The notes beneath the pieces are model-generated. The model searched no databases. It saw only the letters and a program-made list of their open reading frames with translations, and was not told the origin of the DNA. DNA of 64,000 nucleotides, taken from contig JAPLEX010000012.1 in NCBI GenBank assembly GCA_026390995.1, positions 1 through 64,000 on the forward strand, read 5' to 3'. Shown here piece by piece: positions 10,222-20,086 of the stretch. Position 1 is the first letter of the stretch; each line of letters starts with the position of its first letter. A program made the translations under genes and the position numbers. Origin of the DNA: Flavobacterium sp. (GTDB lineage Bacteria > Bacteroidota > Bacteroidia > Flavobacteriales > Flavobacteriaceae).

Positions 10222-11271
10222 TTATTGAAACTTACGCGCCACCACGTCCAAGAATCGGTCTTCGTATTCGGATTTGCCCTCCCAATTATTGTAATCGGGT
10301 TTTACCATGCTGCTGATAAACTCTTCGGCTTCTTCAAAGGTATGATAGGTTAGGAGTTGTGACAGTACGCGGTTGTAATCTTCGGGGCTGCCGTCAAACA
10401 ATTGATGAATAAAGCCAACACGGTCGTTTAGCCCGATTACAAAGCCTTTTACGGGCACTTCTGTATCCGTTTTTACTTCCATTTTCAAGTCGTCAGAGGA
10501 CAATGAAAAAAGCGGTTTAATCTCTTCTTCTTCGGGTTCTGAAGTAGCTGTAGGCAATTCGAATACTATTTCGGCTTCGTCGTCGAGGGTAAAGAAAGGG
10601 GTTTCTAGTAGGCTTTCTTCCGCCTCATCAATGTGCGTTTCGGCAGGTTCTAGTTCGTTTTCTTGAACTGGCAAAGCTTCCTCAACAGGTTCAGTAACTT
10701 CTTCTTCGGTTAGGGTTGTTTTTACAAATTCGGGCTCGGCATAATCAGCGCCCAATAAATCTTCAAAGGATATTTGTGAAGCGGGAGTTGATTCCGTTTC
10801 CTCAATAGCTGTTTCTGTATTGTCATTTAGGGCAGCTTCAAAAACGATTTCTTCAAACATATCTGCTTCAAAAGTAGATTCCGTCGTGTCTTCTTCGTGT
10901 TGTGCTTGGGCTGCGGCCTCGGTTATTTGAAAAGCATCTGAATCTTCTTCTTTCTCGGATTCGGCCACAAAAGCAGCAATAATTTCAGGATTTTCTTGTT
11001 TCAGGTCCAGTGGAGTTTTGCTTTTTTTGGCGGCTTTTTTTGGCGCAATTACTTCCGTTGTTGCCGGAGCAGCTGCAAAATAGGCTTCCCAATCCATTTG
11101 ACCAATTGTAGGTTTTGCGTCGAGTAGTTGGTTTTCTACAAAGCGCATCACCGCCAATTTTTCGTATAAGTTTTGAGTTTCTTGGAATAAGATCTCCAGA
11201 TCCGATTTGTTTTTTAATTGTAATACGCGGTGGGCAATGCTAATTAATTCGGCTTCCAACTTTTTTTTCAT
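10222..11271 (-). CDS. Hypothetical protein with Glu-rich low-complexity centre
   Basis: 349 aa ORF, structured-looking N and C ends flanking an E/T/A-rich middle. Confidence 0.6.
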   Translation of the reverse strand: MKKKLEAELISIAHRVLQLKNKSDLEILFQETQNLYEKLAVMRFVENQLLDAKPTIGQMDWEAYFAAAPATTEVIAPKKAAKKSKTPLDLKQENPEIIAAFVAESEKEEDSDAFQITEAAAQAQHEEDTTESTFEADMFEEIVFEAALNDNTETAIEETESTPASQISFEDLLGADYAEPEFVKTTLTEEEVTEPVEEALPVQENELEPAETHIDEAEESLLETPFFTLDDEAEIVFELPTATSEPEEEEIKPLFSLSSDDLKMEVKTDTEVPVKGFVIGLNDRVGFIHQLFDGSPEDYNRVLSQLLTYHTFEEAEEFISSMVKPDYNNWEGKSEYEDRFLDVVARKFQ

Positions 11272-11473
11272 CTGCTTGGGATTTTTGGTAGTCTATTTCG
11301 TTTATTTGGATAAAATCACGTTCCTTGCTGCGGGTATTTACAACGGGTATTTCACCGCTGTAACTAAAATTTATTTACTTTTGACAGCGACGTAAAAGTA
11401 ACAAAATTTTATGTCGGTTTGTGTGCCGCTGCGCTAAAAAAATTGAACCCATTTAATGGCCGAATACTAGCAG

Positions 11474-12097
11474 ATGTTTTTAGAAAATACAGTAAATCAT
11501 AAGGAACAATTTGGGTGGATCGAAGTGATCTGTGGCTCGATGTTTTCTGGTAAAACAGAAGAGTTGATTCGCCGATTGAAACGCGCCCAATTTGCCAAAC
11601 AAAAAGTAGAAATTTTCAAGCCTAGCATCGATACGCGCTACCACGATGAAATGGTGGTTTCGCACGATAGCAATGAAATTCGCTCTACACCTGTTCCCGC
11701 AGCGGCCAATATTGCCATTTTGGCTCAAGGATGTGATGTTGTGGGCATAGACGAAGCTCAATTTTTTGATGACGAAATTGTGAAAATTTGTAACGACTTG
11801 GCCAACTCCGGTATCCGGGTAATTGTGGCCGGCCTTGACATGGATTTTAAATGCAACCCGTTTGGCCCCATGCCGGCCTTGATGGCCACCGCAGAATATG
11901 TAACCAAAGTGCATGCCGTATGCACCCGAACGGGCAATTTGGCCCACTACAGTTTCCGGAAAGCAGCGGGCGATAAATTGGTTTTGTTGGGCGAAACAGA
12001 TGAATATGAACCACTGAGTCGTGCTGCCTTTTACCACGCCATGCATACCGAAACCGCTCCAGTTAAATCTACCAAAAAATCTCCTGATACGCCTTGA
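11474..12097 (+). CDS. tdk: Thymidine kinase
   Basis: [20 protein letters not shown]-loop; [20 protein letters not shown]. Confidence 0.92.
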   Translation: MFLENTVNHKEQFGWIEVICGSMFSGKTEELIRRLKRAQFAKQKVEIFKPSIDTRYHDEMVVSHDSNEIRSTPVPAAANIAILAQGCDVVGIDEAQFFDDEIVKICNDLANSGIRVIVAGLDMDFKCNPFGPMPALMATAEYVTKVHAVCTRTGNLAHYSFRKAAGDKLVLLGETDEYEPLSRAAFYHAMHTETAPVKSTKKSPDTP

Positions 12098-14424
12098 TAT
12101 TAGCCAGCTCAACGATAGCAACCGATCTTCAATCTCCTTGGCTCAGCCCGCCGAGTGTTGCTGTGTTTGATGTTATTTCTATTGACAGCCGATCGCTGCA
12201 AAATGGCGCCAACACCTTGTTTTTTGCCCTAGAAGGCAAGCAACACGATGGCCATGCATACATTCCAGACCTGATTGCGCAAGGCGTTTGCCATTTTGTG
12301 GTATCTAAAATACCAACAAATTTACCTCAACAAGTGCATTTTATTGTAGTTGAAAATGTCTTGGTCGCTTTGCAAAAATTGGCTGCCGCTCACCGCAGCC
12401 GATTTTCTATTCCGGTAATTGGCATTACGGGAAGCAACGGAAAAACCATCGTGAAAGAATGGTTATACTATTTGTTGAGCCCCGAATACAGTATTACCAA
12501 AAGTCCTAAAAGTTATAATTCACAGGTGGGTGTTCCGCTTTCGGTATTGGCGCTCCATGCACAAACTACCCTTGGGCTTTTTGAAGCGGGCATTTCAACC
12601 ACAAATGAAATGGCCGTCTTGCAACAAATTATCCAACCCAGTATTGGAATATTCACCCATATCGGACCGGCCCACAACGAAGGATTTGCTTCCATGACCG
12701 AAAAAATAAGTGAAAAACTCAAACTTTTTGCTGCGGCAGCGGTCTTGATTTACAAAAAAAATGGGGAGGTTGACGCGCTACTCCCTGCTCATTTGACTCC
12801 GTTTTGTTGGAGTGAGTCAGATAATTTGGCAAAGGTGTTTGTGCAAAGACATACCGAAGCAGATTATACCAGATTACACCTTCAAACCCAGATAACGCAA
12901 TTGGATTGCCGCATTCCGTTTACCGACGAGGCATCGATTGAAAACGCCATACATTGTGCCTGCACCCTGCTCTATTTAGAGTATGATTCAGCCGAAATTG
13001 CTCAACGTCTGTCTACCCTTTTTCCGGTTGAAATGCGGTTGAAAGTAAAAAACGGCCTCCGCAACAGCACGCTCATTGACGACAGCTACAGCGCCGATTT
13101 GGACTCCTTAAAAATTGCCTTGGATTTTTTGGAACATCGCGTTATTGGCATTGGCAGCAGCATAAACCGCTTTCAATCGCACATCAAAAATTGCAGGGCC
13201 TTTGCATCAACTATCGATTTTTTAAAGCAAATCGATCAATTGGAATGGGGCAACGAAACAATTCTGATCAAAGGAGCTCGCGCTTTTGAATTCGAAAAAA
13301 TTGTAGCTCTGCTCGAAGAAAAGACCCACGAAACGGTCTTGGAAATTAACCTGAATGCCTTGGTGCACAACCTCAATTATTACCGGGCTAAGTTGGCCCC
13401 CACCACCCAATTGATGGTCATGGTCAAAGCCTTTGGCTATGGTAATGGTGGAGTAGAAATTGCCAAATTGCTCGACCACCAAAAAGTAAATTACTTGGGA
13501 GTAGCTTTTGCCGACGAAGCCATTAGCCTCAAACAAGCCGGCGTTCAAACACCAATAATGGTTATGAATCCCGAAAGCACTAGCTTTCCTTCTTTATTAC
13601 AGCATCATTTAGAGCCCGAAATATACAGCCTGAAAGGTCTTCGTGCCTTTATTAAACTAGCCGAAGAACAACAACTCGACTCCTTTCCCATACACCTTAA
13701 ACTCGATACCGGGATGCACCGCTTGGGCTTTACTGCCGAGCAACTTCCAGAAGTAATTGAGGTGCTTACTGCCACCAAAAGTGTGCGCGTGCAAAGTATT
13801 TTATCGCACCTGGCCACCAGCGATGACCTAAGTAATAAAACTTTTGCTTTGCAACAAATAGCCGAATTCAAGTCCCTAAGCGAAGACCTTCAAACCCAAT
13901 TGGGGTATCGAGCAATTTGTCATTTGGCCAATTCATCAGCCATCAGTAATTTTCCCGAAGCCCAATTTGATATGGTGCGCTTGGGCATCGGTTTATATGG
14001 TATTTCCAACAATCCAGCTGAACAACCTGCTTTAGAACAAGTGGGTACACTCAAATCGGTGATTTCCCAAATTCGAACTATCGAAGCGGGCGAAAGTGTG
14101 GGCTATGGCCGCCGATTTATTGCCGATAAACCGCTTAAAATTGCCACCATTCCTATAGGCTATGCCGACGGAATATCCCGCCATTGGGGTAACGGCTTGG
14201 GTTATGTGCTCATTCACAACCAAAAAGCGGCCATCGTGGGCAGCATTTGCATGGACATGCTCATGGTAGACGTGACCGCTATAGTGTGCGAAGAAGGCGA
14301 TCGGGTGCAGCTGTTTGGAGATAGTCCTACAGTGAATGAAATAGCGCAAAAATTAAACACGATTCCGTACGAAATTATTACTGGCATTTCCCAGCGGGTG
14401 AAGCGTATTTTTTATCGCGAATAA
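12094..14424 (+). CDS. murF-alr: Bifunctional UDP-MurNAc-tripeptide:D-Ala-D-Ala ligase / alanine racemase, with an apparent deletion in the MurF C-terminal domain
   Basis: [13 protein letters not shown] (Mur ligase P-loop), [11 protein letters not shown] (Alr PLP lysine), [12 protein letters not shown]; 776 aa. Confidence 0.88.
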   Translation: MILASSTIATDLQSPWLSPPSVAVFDVISIDSRSLQNGANTLFFALEGKQHDGHAYIPDLIAQGVCHFVVSKIPTNLPQQVHFIVVENVLVALQKLAAAHRSRFSIPVIGITGSNGKTIVKEWLYYLLSPEYSITKSPKSYNSQVGVPLSVLALHAQTTLGLFEAGISTTNEMAVLQQIIQPSIGIFTHIGPAHNEGFASMTEKISEKLKLFAAAAVLIYKKNGEVDALLPAHLTPFCWSESDNLAKVFVQRHTEADYTRLHLQTQITQLDCRIPFTDEASIENAIHCACTLLYLEYDSAEIAQRLSTLFPVEMRLKVKNGLRNSTLIDDSYSADLDSLKIALDFLEHRVIGIGSSINRFQSHIKNCRAFASTIDFLKQIDQLEWGNETILIKGARAFEFEKIVALLEEKTHETVLEINLNALVHNLNYYRAKLAPTTQLMVMVKAFGYGNGGVEIAKLLDHQKVNYLGVAFADEAISLKQAGVQTPIMVMNPESTSFPSLLQHHLEPEIYSLKGLRAFIKLAEEQQLDSFPIHLKLDTGMHRLGFTAEQLPEVIEVLTATKSVRVQSILSHLATSDDLSNKTFALQQIAEFKSLSEDLQTQLGYRAICHLANSSAISNFPEAQFDMVRLGIGLYGISNNPAEQPALEQVGTLKSVISQIRTIEAGESVGYGRRFIADKPLKIATIPIGYADGISRHWGNGLGYVLIHNQKAAIVGSICMDMLMVDVTAIVCEEGDRVQLFGDSPTVNEIAQKLNTIPYEIITGISQRVKRIFYRE

Positions 14425-14511
14425 GGCCAATATTCCCATTGAAATATCCATGAAATTAGATTTTCTGTCTACTTTTGTGCACATAAATTTGATCTTAAAA
14501 AAAGTCTAGTT

Positions 14512-15501
14512 ATGAAAATTGCTGTTGTAGGTGCTACTGGTATGGTAGGCGAAGTAATGCTTCAGGTGTTGGCCGAGCGAAAATTTCCAGTAAGTGAGTT
14601 GATTCCCGTAGCCTCTGAAAAATCAGTAGGCAAAGAATTGGAATTTAACGGAAAAACATACAAAGTGGTAAGCCTAGAAACCGCCGTGGCCATGCAACCG
14701 GACATCGCCCTTTTCTCGGCAGGTGGACAAACGTCGCTCGATTGGGCACCTAAATTTGCTGCTGCAGGAACTACTGTAATTGACAATTCATCGGCCTGGC
14801 GCATGGATCCGACTAAAAAATTAATCGTACCCGAAATTAACGCCGGCGAATTAACGGCAACCGACAAAATTATTGCCAATCCCAACTGCTCGACCATTCA
14901 AATGGTGTTGGTTTTGGCTCCTTTGCATCGCAAATACGGCATCAAACGCGTGATTGTTTCTACCTACCAATCCATTACGGGTACGGGCGTAAAAGCAGTA
15001 CAACAATTGGAAAACGAGTATAAGGGAATTCAAGGCGAAATGGCCTACAAATACCCGATACACCGCAATGCCATCCCCCAGTGTGATGTTTTTGAATCCA
15101 ATGGCTACACCAAAGAAGAAATGAAATTGGTGCGTGAAACCCAAAAAATTATAGGCGACAGTAGCATCGCTGTAACGGCAACTGCCATTCGAATTCCCGT
15201 GGTGGGCGGACACTCGGAAGCCGTAAACGTAGAATTTGCGACCGAGTATGACTTGAACGAACTGCGCGCTTTATTGGCCAAGACGCCTGGAGTACAAGTG
15301 CAAGATGATACTGAAAATTACAGCTACCCGATGCCGCTTTTTGCCCAAGGCAAAGACGAGGTGTTTGTGGGTCGTTTGCGTCGCGACGAAAGCCGAGAAA
15401 AGGCCCTCAATATGTGGATCGTGGCTGATAATTTGCGCAAAGGAGCGGCCACCAATACTATACAAATTGCCGAATACTTGGTCGCACATCAATTAGTATA
15501 A
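14512..15501 (+). CDS. asd: Aspartate-semialdehyde dehydrogenase
   Basis: VGATGMVGEVMLQVL; NPNCSTIQMVLVLAPL; 329 aa. Confidence 0.93.
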   Translation: MKIAVVGATGMVGEVMLQVLAERKFPVSELIPVASEKSVGKELEFNGKTYKVVSLETAVAMQPDIALFSAGGQTSLDWAPKFAAAGTTVIDNSSAWRMDPTKKLIVPEINAGELTATDKIIANPNCSTIQMVLVLAPLHRKYGIKRVIVSTYQSITGTGVKAVQQLENEYKGIQGEMAYKYPIHRNAIPQCDVFESNGYTKEEMKLVRETQKIIGDSSIAVTATAIRIPVVGGHSEAVNVEFATEYDLNELRALLAKTPGVQVQDDTENYSYPMPLFAQGKDEVFVGRLRRDESREKALNMWIVADNLRKGAATNTIQIAEYLVAHQLV

Positions 15502-15502
15502 G

Positions 15503-15847
15503 ATGCAAACAAAAACTTCATGGAAATCAATAGGATTGGGACTGGCGTTTGTCTTTACGCTACTCTTTCCGTCCATTCATGAAGTAGAACATTTTAAAAC
15601 CGAACGGGCGATAGCGGTTTGTATTCATGATCCATCTTCCAACAAAAACGAACTCACACACCAGCACGCAAGCCTAAAAGCCTGTGCAGTTTGTGCGTTT
15701 AGTTTGAGTCCGCTGCAAGTAGCCGAACAAAATTTTTATCCTCAGCCTTCGCTTGCTGTTGCAACCAAAATAACCATTTTTTATTCGGAACATCCTGGAT
15801 TTTTTTCCGGAAGTTTCTATTCGCTTCGCGGACCACCTCGTTGTTAA
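15503..15847 (+). CDS. Small exported His/Cys-containing hypothetical protein upstream of a TonB receptor
   Basis: 114 aa; signal-like N-terminus; HEVEHF, CIHDP, THQHASLKACAVCAF. Confidence 0.6.
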   Translation: MQTKTSWKSIGLGLAFVFTLLFPSIHEVEHFKTERAIAVCIHDPSSNKNELTHQHASLKACAVCAFSLSPLQVAEQNFYPQPSLAVATKITIFYSEHPGFFSGSFYSLRGPPRC

Positions 15848-15897
15848 ATTTTTAGGGCAACAGCCTGTTGCTTTTTTATTAATTTAACTTCTTACCC

Positions 15898-18102
15898 ATG
15901 AAACAACTTATATGCTTCCTATGTTTAGGAATTAGCGTGAGTGCCGTTGCACAAAAACGCCTGTCGGGTATTGTAACCGACAATCAAAACCAAGCCCAAG
16001 CTCAGGTTACTGTGAGCATCCCCGAATTGCACTTGGGCACCCAAACCAACGAACAAGGTCAATTTTATTTTTCGAACCTGCCGGCCACCCAGCTGAATCT
16101 TACCGTGTCAAAACTGGGATTTGAATCGAGCAGCACATTGATAAACACCAAAATCACTTCAACCATTACGATTCAATTGACACCAACTGTATTTGAAATG
16201 GACGAGGTAATTGTCTCGACGGGATTCCGAAAAATCCAATCCCAAAATGTGATGAAGGTCAATCACTTGAGCGTAAAATCCTTACAAAAAAAGGGCGCGC
16301 CAACCCTTATGAGTGCGCTGAGCACCATTCCCGGAGTAGATCAATTGAGCACCGGAACAGCGATTGGCAAACCAGTCATTCGCGGACTCAGTGGCAATCG
16401 AATTTTAGTATACACCCAAGGCGTTCGTTTGGAAAACCAACAATTTGGCGAAGAGCACGGCTTGGACATCAACGAAGCCGGCATAGAAAGTGTCGAAGTA
16501 ATCAAAGGGCCTGCCTCCTTGCTGTATGGCCCAGATGCGATAGGTGGGGTATTGTATTTTAATCCCGAAAAGTTTGCCAAAGCCAATCAAACCGAATGGA
16601 ATTGGTCGGAAAACTATTTCACAAACACCCAAGGCAGTAACCGTTCGCTGGGGTATAAACTCTCTGGCGAAAGCACCCAATTTTTGGTGCGCCTCACCCA
16701 AAACCAGCATGCCGATTACCAAATTCCCTCTGGCGATCGAGTGAAAAATACGCGGTTCCAAGAACTTGATTTTAAAACTGGGGTGGGATTTCGCTCACAC
16801 TTGATGCAAACTGCTTTTCGGTATTCGTTTAATAGAATGTACATCGGAATTCCGGAAGGCGAATACAGCACAACCGTAGGTTTTATCCCCGATTATCCCC
16901 AACAAGAATTGGCCAATCATTTGGGAAGTTGGAATACTACCTGGTATTTGCCTCAAGGTCGCCTCGAAACTGATTTGGGCTATGGCGTGAATTACCGCAG
17001 TGAATTTGAAGATACGACTGTCCCCAATTTGGCCATGAAGCTGGGGACGTTTACCTACAAAGCCGCTTATTTTTTGCCTAAAAAAGGGGAGTTAGAAACC
17101 ATTATTGGGGTGCAAGGACTGAGTCAAAGCAACCAAAATTCGGGTCAAGAATTTTTAATGCCCAATGCCCAAACCCGTGATTTTGGGTTTTTTGGAACCT
17201 GGAATTACAGCTGGAAAAACCAAGTGGTGCAAGCCGGATTGCGCTGGGATCAACGGAATCTTCAAAGTCAAGAACAAGGAAACCCGACTGAAATGGGCTA
17301 TTTTTCGGCCTTGCAAAAAAAATACAGCAGTTGGAACGCGGCACTGGGTTACAAAACCAACCTTAGCGAACCCATTCAACTTCGCCTGAATGTTGCGAGT
17401 GGATTTCGCGCACCCAATTTGGCAGAGCTCACGTCTAATGGCGTTCACGAAGGGTCAAACCGCTATGAAATAGGAAATTCAAATTTACAAACCGAGCAAA
17501 ATGTGCAAACCGACTTGAACCTAGAATACAAAATTTCACACCTGGAGTTTTTTGTAAATGGGTTTTACAACCGCATCAACCACTATATTTATATTGCCCC
17601 AACGGCTATCGATCTAGCCGCGTATGACGTATTTAAATACGAACAAAGCAATGCATTGCTATGGGGTGGTGAAATGGGAATGCACTGGCACCCGCACCCC
17701 TTGGATTGGATGCACTTGGAAAGTTCGTATGAGCAAGTGAACGGAGAAAAAAGTGACGGAGAACCTTTACCGCTTATCCCGGCCAAACGTTGGAACAACA
17801 GTTTACGGGCTGAATTTACAGTTGGTAAATGGCTAAAAGAAGGGTTTAGTACCATAGAAATATCAACGACTTTTCCGCAAAAACAAGTGAGTGCTTTTGA
17901 AACAAGCTCAAAAGGCTATTCCTTAGTTAATTTGGGAATGGGCGGCAGCATTCAACTGGGAAAAACAACGCTGGATTGCAGTTTGAATGCAACCAATGTA
18001 TTGAATGCAACGTACATTCCGCATTTGTCCCGTTTAAAGTCGGATGGGATTCCAAATATGGGGCGGTCGTTAGTCCTGCGGATAAATTTTTCTCTTATCT
18101 AA
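15898..18102 (+). CDS. TonB-dependent receptor with N-terminal carboxypeptidase-regulatory-like domain
   Basis: Signal peptide, LSGIVTDNQNQAQAQVTVSIPELHLGTQTNEQGQF domain, plug motif (ALSTIPGVDQLS...GKPVIRGLSGNRILVYTQGVRLENQQ), C-terminal barrel. Confidence 0.88.
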   Translation: MKQLICFLCLGISVSAVAQKRLSGIVTDNQNQAQAQVTVSIPELHLGTQTNEQGQFYFSNLPATQLNLTVSKLGFESSSTLINTKITSTITIQLTPTVFEMDEVIVSTGFRKIQSQNVMKVNHLSVKSLQKKGAPTLMSALSTIPGVDQLSTGTAIGKPVIRGLSGNRILVYTQGVRLENQQFGEEHGLDINEAGIESVEVIKGPASLLYGPDAIGGVLYFNPEKFAKANQTEWNWSENYFTNTQGSNRSLGYKLSGESTQFLVRLTQNQHADYQIPSGDRVKNTRFQELDFKTGVGFRSHLMQTAFRYSFNRMYIGIPEGEYSTTVGFIPDYPQQELANHLGSWNTTWYLPQGRLETDLGYGVNYRSEFEDTTVPNLAMKLGTFTYKAAYFLPKKGELETIIGVQGLSQSNQNSGQEFLMPNAQTRDFGFFGTWNYSWKNQVVQAGLRWDQRNLQSQEQGNPTEMGYFSALQKKYSSWNAALGYKTNLSEPIQLRLNVASGFRAPNLAELTSNGVHEGSNRYEIGNSNLQTEQNVQTDLNLEYKISHLEFFVNGFYNRINHYIYIAPTAIDLAAYDVFKYEQSNALLWGGEMGMHWHPHPLDWMHLESSYEQVNGEKSDGEPLPLIPAKRWNNSLRAEFTVGKWLKEGFSTIEISTTFPQKQVSAFETSSKGYSLVNLGMGGSIQLGKTTLDCSLNATNVLNATYIPHLSRLKSDGIPNMGRSLVLRINFSLI

Positions 18103-18103
18103 T

Positions 18104-18128
18104 AGAAGCGGCTTCGGCCGCTTTTTTA
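18104..18128 (+). terminator. Rho-independent terminator
   Basis: gaagcggcttcggccgctttttt. Confidence 0.65.
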
Positions 18129-18806
18129 GTACTCCAACTTCCCAACATAACCCATGTGTTTCACGATGCGGGATTTGCGACGGTTGATATAGCCCGACGA
18201 ATTGGTTGCTTTGTATTTGCGTGGATTGGGCAAAATGGCGGCGATACCCGCCGCTTGAATTTTGGTGAGACTGCTGGCATCTTTGCGGTACCAATATTCG
18301 CAAGCCGCTTGGGCACCGTACACGCCATCGCCCATTTCGATGCTATTGAGATAGACTTCCATGATGCGTTCTTTGCCCCAAATTAATTCAATAAGTACGG
18401 TAAAATAGGCTTCGAGTCCTTTGCGCAAATAGCTTCGGCCTTGCCATAAAAACACATTTTTTGCGGTTTGCTGGGAAATCGTACTGCCGCCTTTTAGTTT
18501 TTTGCCTTGTTCGTTGTTTTCCATTGCTTTTTGGATGGCCTCAAAATCAAACCCGTGATGGGTTAAAAAACGTCCGTCTTCGCTTGCAATGACTGCTTTT
18601 TGTAAGTTTCTAGAAATGCGATCCAAGGGTACCCAATTATGACTGCACACCATGTCTTTGCCTTCCATTTTGTTTTCGATGCTGCGCGTGAGCATCAAGG
18701 GCGTATAAAAAACAGGGATGAACTTGAAGACAAGCACCAAGCCCACAGAAATTCCTAGGAACCAGAGGGCCATTTTACTCAAAAAGCGAACGAATTTGTT
18801 TTTCAT
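18126..18806 (-). CDS. mtgA: Monofunctional biosynthetic peptidoglycan transglycosylase
   Basis: VIASEDGRFLTHHGFD, GGSTISQQTAKNVFLW, KERIMEVYLNSIEMGDGVYG. Confidence 0.9.
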   Translation of the reverse strand: MKNKFVRFLSKMALWFLGISVGLVLVFKFIPVFYTPLMLTRSIENKMEGKDMVCSHNWVPLDRISRNLQKAVIASEDGRFLTHHGFDFEAIQKAMENNEQGKKLKGGSTISQQTAKNVFLWQGRSYLRKGLEAYFTVLIELIWGKERIMEVYLNSIEMGDGVYGAQAACEYWYRKDASSLTKIQAAGIAAILPNPRKYKATNSSGYINRRKSRIVKHMGYVGKLEY

Positions 18807-18809
18807 AGA

Positions 18810-19922
18810 TTAGACTAAATCGGCCAACTCGGCCCCAATTAAACTTCCGATGGCAACACCCATACCGCCCAAACGTACTCCGCAAAAGACGCGGTTGGAC
18901 AATTGCTGAACAATCGGTTTTTTGTGAGTGCCCAAGCCCATGATACCACTCCATCTGCGAGCCACTTGCACGGATTGCTGGGGTAAAATTACTTCTTTTA
19001 ACAACTCCTCCAAGCGGTTTTGGATTAAATCAGTTTGGCCCAAATGCGTAGTGGTTTCGCCTTCAAAATCCAGATTTCGTCCACCGCCTAGCAAAATACG
19101 GTTGTCTATGTTTCTAAAATAATAATAGCCCTGATCCAAATGAAAGGTCCCTTTGATGGCCAAGTTGGGAATGGGCTCGGTAACCAACACTTGTGCTCTT
19201 CCGGGTTTTACAGCTACATCCAACAACTGATTGGCAAAGCCGTTGGTGGCAAAAAATAGGTTTTGGGTAACAAATGAAAAGCCAGGCAATTGCACCTCAA
19301 CTTGCGATTCGGTCTCGGTATAGCCCAATACTTCTTGCTGGTTCAAAATGAGGATGTCTTGAGAAATGGTTTTTTTGAGTAAGGCTTGCATCATTTTTCC
19401 GGTGTCAATTTGCGCCTCAAACGGATTAAAAATGAGGTGTTCACAAAGACCATTAAATCCAAATCGGTTGTGGTCTTTGATAAATAAATCTGCCTTAAAA
19501 AATGGACGAAATAACGCGTTGATAAATGGCATTCTAGCTAAGCAATTGTTATAGCTATTTTCATCCGATTGCAAAAACAATTCATAGCCCCCGTGTGGGG
19601 TAAAATCGATAGCGGCATCGCCCAGATTTTTACGGAGTAATTGCAGGCCATTCCAGCGTTTTTGCACCAAGTTAATCACTTCGTCTTCGGAGTGCGAACA
19701 CAAATCATCGAGCAATTCGGAAAGGCTGCCAAAGCAAGCAAAGCCGGCGTTTTTGGTGCTGGCTCCCTCGGGCAAAACACTTTTTTCTAGAACCAAAATT
19801 TTCGCTTGAGGAAAGCGTTCACGCAAGCGCAGTGCCGCATGTAGTCCTACAATGCCACTGCCCACCACGGTATAATCTACCTGCGAAAACCAAGTTTTGT
19901 GTTCCCAATAACTCAAATGCAT
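18810..19922 (-). CDS. FAD-dependent oxidoreductase (DAO family)
   Basis: YTVVGSGIVGLHAALRLRERFP dinucleotide-binding motif; STKNAGFACFGS. Confidence 0.85.
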   Translation of the reverse strand: MHLSYWEHKTWFSQVDYTVVGSGIVGLHAALRLRERFPQAKILVLEKSVLPEGASTKNAGFACFGSLSELLDDLCSHSEDEVINLVQKRWNGLQLLRKNLGDAAIDFTPHGGYELFLQSDENSYNNCLARMPFINALFRPFFKADLFIKDHNRFGFNGLCEHLIFNPFEAQIDTGKMMQALLKKTISQDILILNQQEVLGYTETESQVEVQLPGFSFVTQNLFFATNGFANQLLDVAVKPGRAQVLVTEPIPNLAIKGTFHLDQGYYYFRNIDNRILLGGGRNLDFEGETTTHLGQTDLIQNRLEELLKEVILPQQSVQVARRWSGIMGLGTHKKPIVQQLSNRVFCGVRLGGMGVAIGSLIGAELADLV

Positions 19923-20086
19923 GCCCTAAAATTTGCATAAAAATAAGTTTTATTTGGATTGGATTGGATTTTGAGAAACAAACAACACCTTAATTATTGC
20001 CGTTTATCGATTTTATTCGTTCACACTGCAAATCATTCGCAGTAATTTATATATTTGATACTTGAACTAAATCAATACGTTAACAT

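Noticed and set aside
11480-12121. 213-aa minus-strand ORF opposite thymidine kinase
   Set aside because: Shadow ORF; the plus strand encodes an unmistakable Tdk and the antisense translation shows no recognisable family features.
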